In this document: positions 34,351 through 37,405 of the stretch, piece after piece
How the letters are laid out: each line of letters opens with the position of its first letter
How positions within the stretch are numbered: the first letter of the stretch is position 1
Assembly: GCA_008012315.1 (NCBI GenBank)
Contig: SSEL01000052.1
Location: forward strand, 1 to 37,405
From: Rhodospirillaceae bacterium
Lineage (GTDB): Bacteria > Pseudomonadota > Alphaproteobacteria > Dongiales > Dongiaceae
DNA: 37,405 nucleotides
Reading direction: 5' to 3'
The notes under the pieces: model-generated
What the model was told of the DNA's origin: nothing
Databases searched by the model: none
Seen by the model: only the letters and a program-made list of their open reading frames with translations
Position numbers and translations under genes: made by a program

Positions 34351-35484
34351 ATGCTTGATCAGAATGCGGCGGTCTTGACCATTGATCTGGCCGCCGTGGC
34401 ACAGAATTACCGGCAACTTGCCGATCGGATCGGGCAGGTTAATCCCACGGGATGGCCGCAATGCGGCGCTGCCGTCAAGGCCAATGCCTATGGCCTGGGT
34501 GCCGCCGAGATCGCGCCGGTTTTGCTGGCCGCCGGCTGCCGCCATTTCTTTGTCGCGACGCTGGATGAAGGGCTGTCGCTGCGCCGCCTGCTGGGCAGCG
34601 GGCCGCAGATCTTTCTGTTGAACGGCCTGCCCGCCGGTGGTGCACCCGATATCATTGCCGCCGACCTTGTGCCCGTGCTCGACAGCCCGCCGGAGATCGA
34701 CGCCTGGCGGCAATTCGGCCGCAAGGATGATATCCCGCGGCCCGCCGCCATCCAGATCGATACTGGCATGTCCCGCCTTGGCCTCACCGCCCGCGAATGG
34801 CAGACGCTGATCGCCGATCGAGACAGCCTCCGCCGCTTTCCGCTCGCCCTGGTGATCGGCCATCTCGCCTGCAGTGATGAGCCGGCCTCCCCGCACAACG
34901 CCCAGCAACTGGCGGTTTTCCGCCGCCATCTGGACATGGCGCGGGAAGTAATCCCGGCCGGCACCCCGATTTCATTCGCCAATTCCTCGGGCATCTTTCT
35001 CGGTGCCGATTACCACTTCGATCTGGCCCGGCCGGGCGCCGCCTTATACGGCCTGAATCCCATACCCGGTGAGCCCAATCCGATGCGTCAAGTGGTTCGT
35101 CTGCAAGGGAAAATCCTGCAAGTTCGCGACGTTGACGCAGGCACACCCGTTGGTTATGGTGCGACCCATACATGTGCGCACTCAACCCGGATCGCCACTA
35201 TCGGATGCGGTTATGCCGACGGGGTGTTTCGTGCGCTCAGCAACCAGGGCGCGGTCCATCTGGGGGATCATCGGGCGCCGATTGTGGGTCGTGTGTCGAT
35301 GGATTTGCTTTCAATCGATGTGGGAGATGTGCCCGCCGCGCTGGTCAAGCCGGGCGCGCTGGTCGATATCATCGGCCCGCGGCAGGGCGCCGACGATCTG
35401 GCGCGTGCTGCCGGTACGATCGGTTATGAGATCCTGACCGCCCTTTCCACGCGCTATCAGCGCCGCTATCTGCCGGCGGGGTAA
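34351..35484 (+). CDS. alr: Alanine racemase
   Basis: Alr makes D-alanine for peptidoglycan using pyridoxal phosphate. The 377-residue protein has the PLP-binding Lys43 in AAVKANAYGLG, the catalytic Tyr269 in PVGYGATHTC, and the family segments SRLGL, HLACSDEP, SFANSSGIFLG and RPGAALYG. The C-terminal barrel ends ILTALSTRYQRRY. I chose ATG 34351 because it begins at the conserved region; an in-frame ATG at 34294 would add 19 residues that lack similarity to the family. The stop is 3 bp before the GTG of mlaE, so the downstream genes are probably on the same transcript. Confidence 0.96.
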   Translation: MLDQNAAVLTIDLAAVAQNYRQLADRIGQVNPTGWPQCGAAVKANAYGLGAAEIAPVLLAAGCRHFFVATLDEGLSLRRLLGSGPQIFLLNGLPAGGAPDIIAADLVPVLDSPPEIDAWRQFGRKDDIPRPAAIQIDTGMSRLGLTAREWQTLIADRDSLRRFPLALVIGHLACSDEPASPHNAQQLAVFRRHLDMAREVIPAGTPISFANSSGIFLGADYHFDLARPGAALYGLNPIPGEPNPMRQVVRLQGKILQVRDVDAGTPVGYGATHTCAHSTRIATIGCGYADGVFRALSNQGAVHLGDHRAPIVGRVSMDLLSIDVGDVPAALVKPGALVDIIGPRQGADDLARAAGTIGYEILTALSTRYQRRYLPAG

Positions 35485-35487
35485 TTA

Positions 35488-36264
35488 GTGATCAGTTTCT
35501 TGCAGACAATCGGCCGGACATTCCTCTCTGGTTTGGAAGCCATCGGCCGGGTGACGCTTTTCACCCTGAAATCCGTGCTGCTGGCGATTCAGCCGCCTTA
35601 TTATCCGCGCCTGATCCTCAAGCAGATGATCGAGATCGGCTTCTATTCGTTGCCGGTGGTCGGCATGACGGCGATCTTCACCGGCATGGTGCTGGCGCTG
35701 CAGACCTATACCGGCTTCTCGCGGTTCAGCGCCGAATCGGCGATCCCGAATGTGGTGGTGATCTCGCTGACCCGCGAATTGGGCCCGGTTCTGGCGGGCC
35801 TGATGGTGGCCGGCCGCGTCGGCGCCGCCATGGCCGCCGAGCTCGGCACCATGCGGGTGACGGAGCAGATCGACGCCTTGACCACGCTCAGCACCAATCC
35901 CTTCAAATACCTGGTGGCGCCCCGCCTGATCGCCGGGTTGATCATGCTGCCGGTCCTGGTGCTGATCGCCGATATCATCGGCGTCGCCGGCGGCTATCTG
36001 GTCAGCGTGGTGAAGCTGGGCTTCAATCACGCCACCTATCTGAAGAACACGGTCGATTTCGTGCAGGCGCTGGACGTCATTTCCGGCCTGGTCAAAGCCG
36101 GCGTCTTCGGCTTCATCGTCGCTTTGATGGGCTGCTATCACGGCTATCACTCGCATGGCGGTGCGCAGGGTGTCGGCAAGGCCACCACCAATGCGGTGGT
36201 GACGGCCTCGATCCTGATCCTAATCTTCAACTACGTCGTCACGGAGCTGTTCTTCGCGCGATGA
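35488..36264 (+). CDS. mlaE: MlaE-family ABC transporter permease
   Basis: MlaE is the membrane permease of the Mla phospholipid transporter, which moves glycerophospholipids between the outer and inner membranes. The 258-residue protein has five to six hydrophobic segments and the family signature GLMVAGRVGAAMAAELGTMRVTEQIDAL near the middle. The IGFYSLPVVGMTAIFTGMVLALQTY region is also typical. The start is GTG at 35488, 3 bp after the alr stop. The stop overlaps the mlaF ATG (ATGA, 36261-36264). The periplasmic MlaD subunit is not found in this window. Confidence 0.95.
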   Translation: MISFLQTIGRTFLSGLEAIGRVTLFTLKSVLLAIQPPYYPRLILKQMIEIGFYSLPVVGMTAIFTGMVLALQTYTGFSRFSAESAIPNVVVISLTRELGPVLAGLMVAGRVGAAMAAELGTMRVTEQIDALTTLSTNPFKYLVAPRLIAGLIMLPVLVLIADIIGVAGGYLVSVVKLGFNHATYLKNTVDFVQALDVISGLVKAGVFGFIVALMGCYHGYHSHGGAQGVGKATTNAVVTASILILIFNYVVTELFFAR

Positions 36265-37037
36265 GCACCGATCTCAAAATCAAGGTCCGGGGATTGTCCA
36301 AGGCATTCGGCCGCAAGGTCGTGCTGAACAATCTCGACCTCGACGTGCCGCGCGGCCAGTCCCTGGTGGTGATCGGCGGCTCCGGCACCGGCAAATCGGT
36401 GCTGATCAAATGCATTCTAGGTCTGCTGACCCCGGATAAAGGCTCGATCGAGATCGACGGCCGGGAAATGGTCGGCGCCTCCAGCGACCAGCGCGAAGAC
36501 GCGATGCGCAAATTCGGCATGCTGTTCCAGGGCTCCGCCTTGTTCGACAGCCTCCCGGTTTGGGAAAATGTCGCTTTCGGCCTGATCGAGGGCCGTGGCA
36601 TGAAGCGCCGGGCAGCGAAGGAAATCGCCGTGCGGAAGCTGGGCGCGGTCGGTCTCGGCCCCGAGGTCGGCGCGCTCTATCCCGCCGAATTGTCGGGCGG
36701 CATGCAGAAGCGCGTTTCGCTGGCCCGCGCGATCGCGACCGAACCGGAGATGATCTTCTTCGACGAGCCGACCACCGGCCTCGACCCGATCATGAGCCAG
36801 GTGATCAACGAACTGATCAGCAAATGTGTCAATGACCTTGGCGCCACCGCCCTGACTATCACGCATGACATGCATAGTTTGCGCGAGATCGGCGACCAGG
36901 CCGCGATGATCTTCGAAGGCAAGATCGTCTGGGCCGGACCGGCCGGCGATGTCGATCATTCCGGCAACGGTTTCGTCGATCAATTCGTGCATGGCCGCGC
37001 TGAAGGCCCGATCAAGATGCCGATCCGGCCGCTCTGA
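36261..37037 (+). CDS. mlaF: Mla-type ABC transporter ATP-binding protein
   Basis: MlaF energises the MlaE permease. The 258-residue ATPase has Walker A GGSGTGKS (39-46), signature LSGGMQ (144-149), Walker B MIFFDEP (164-170), and the H-loop TITHD. The C-terminal tail (GFVDQFVHGRAEGPIKMP) has the family-specific QFVHGRAEGP stretch. It overlaps mlaE by 4 bp, so the two are coupled. MlaD, MlaC, MlaB and MlaA are not in the window; radA follows 72 bp after the stop. Confidence 0.95.
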   Translation: MSTDLKIKVRGLSKAFGRKVVLNNLDLDVPRGQSLVVIGGSGTGKSVLIKCILGLLTPDKGSIEIDGREMVGASSDQREDAMRKFGMLFQGSALFDSLPVWENVAFGLIEGRGMKRRAAKEIAVRKLGAVGLGPEVGALYPAELSGGMQKRVSLARAIATEPEMIFFDEPTTGLDPIMSQVINELISKCVNDLGATALTITHDMHSLREIGDQAAMIFEGKIVWAGPAGDVDHSGNGFVDQFVHGRAEGPIKMPIRPL

Positions 37038-37109
37038 GCGGTTGCTAAGATCCAAGTTGGCGTTCCGGGCGCCATGATATGAGACTGCCCCGGGAGGAGA
37101 ACGCCAGGG

Positions 37110-37405
37110 ATGGCGAAATCGACCACGCTCTATGTCTGCCAGTCCTGCGGCGCCAGTTTCAGCAAATGGGCCGGCAAATGCGATGCCTGCGGTGCCTGGA
37201 ATTCCCTGGTCGAGGAAACCGCTGCGGCCGTGCCGAAGGGCCTGAGCGGCAAGCGTGGCAAGGGCGTCGATTTCGTCGGCCTGGACGCGCCGATCCCGGA
37301 AGCGATCCGGCGCGCCACCGGCATCGCCGAATTCGACCGGGTGACCGGCGGCGGCCTGGTGCGCGGTTCCGCTTTGCTGGTCGGCGGCGATCCCGGCATC
37401 GGCAA
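37110..37405 (+). CDS. radA: DNA repair protein RadA, 5' part
   Basis: RadA (Sms) is a RecA-like, DnaB-like ATPase that helps branch migration during recombination. Only the first 98 residues are in the window. They show the N-terminal zinc finger (Cys10, Cys13, Cys24, Cys27 in YVCQSCGASFSKWAGKCDAC), the family WNSLVEE stretch, and the start of Walker A (GGDPGIG), where the window ends in the Lys codon. A strong GGAGGAG Shine-Dalgarno precedes ATG 37110. The gene continues beyond 37405. The start codon lies 72 bp after mlaF. Confidence 0.95.
   Translation, partial: MAKSTTLYVCQSCGASFSKWAGKCDACGAWNSLVEETAAAVPKGLSGKRGKGVDFVGLDAPIPEAIRRATGIAEFDRVTGGGLVRGSALLVGGDPGIG

Noticed and set aside
1..37405. 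CRISPR array, tRNA, rRNA, phage or plasmid genes
   Set aside because: No regularly spaced repeats, tRNA-like cloverleaf, rRNA sequence, integrase or structural phage gene was seen by reading; a dedicated tRNA or Rfam scan was not possible.

Overview
The window looks like a housekeeping stretch of a GC-rich, Gram-negative alphaproteobacterial chromosome, probably close to Rhodospirillales. The evidence is gene order and protein type: carB-greA; secA divergent from a periplasmic parvulin and argJ; holC-pepA divergent from lptD-surA-rsmA; fabD-fabG-acpP-fabF-mltG-yicC-gmk; and rpsF-rpsR-rplI-dnaB-alr-mlaE-mlaF-radA. LptD, SurA and MlaEF imply an outer membrane with LPS. No phage, plasmid, CRISPR, tRNA or rRNA was seen. 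The only mobile-looking material is short palindromic repeats and one small DUF559 nuclease-like gene.

Layout. 1-444: GC-rich palindromes and a DUF559 endonuclease-like gene overlapping carB. 428-4284: carB and greA, ending in a strong terminator. 4408-5731: GNAT acetyltransferase, cupin and ArsC/YffB-like protein. 5740-9522 (minus): parvulin, argJ and ubiD-family decarboxylase. 9673-12412: secA with a near-consensus promoter. 12409-12677: two palindromic repeat elements around a terminator, whose ends supply the stop codons of both neighbouring genes. 12674-18165 (minus): pepA, holC, a nitronate monooxygenase-like protein, 5-formyl-THF cyclo-ligase, a small unknown protein, a CaiD-like hydratase and an ICMT-like membrane methyltransferase. 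18491-23486: lptD, surA and rsmA. 23521-30820 (mostly minus): fatty-acid synthesis and cell-wall genes, with one SDR gene on the opposite strand. 31208-37405: ribosomal proteins S6, S18 and L9, the replicative helicase, alanine racemase, two Mla transporter subunits and the start of radA.

The genes serve envelope building (LptD, SurA, SecA, MltG, Alr, MlaEF, fatty-acid synthesis), nucleotide and arginine synthesis (CarB, Gmk, ArgJ), replication and repair (DnaB, HolC, RadA) and translation (S6, S18, L9, RsmA). I found no clear novel multi-gene system. The best leads are: the DUF559 gene with its paired palindromes and no normal start codon; the stop-codon-supplying repeats beside secA; two abutting DnaA-box-like sites ahead of dnaB; the structured acpP leader with a 12-bp palindrome; and the absence of lptFG and pdxA from positions where they are usually found.
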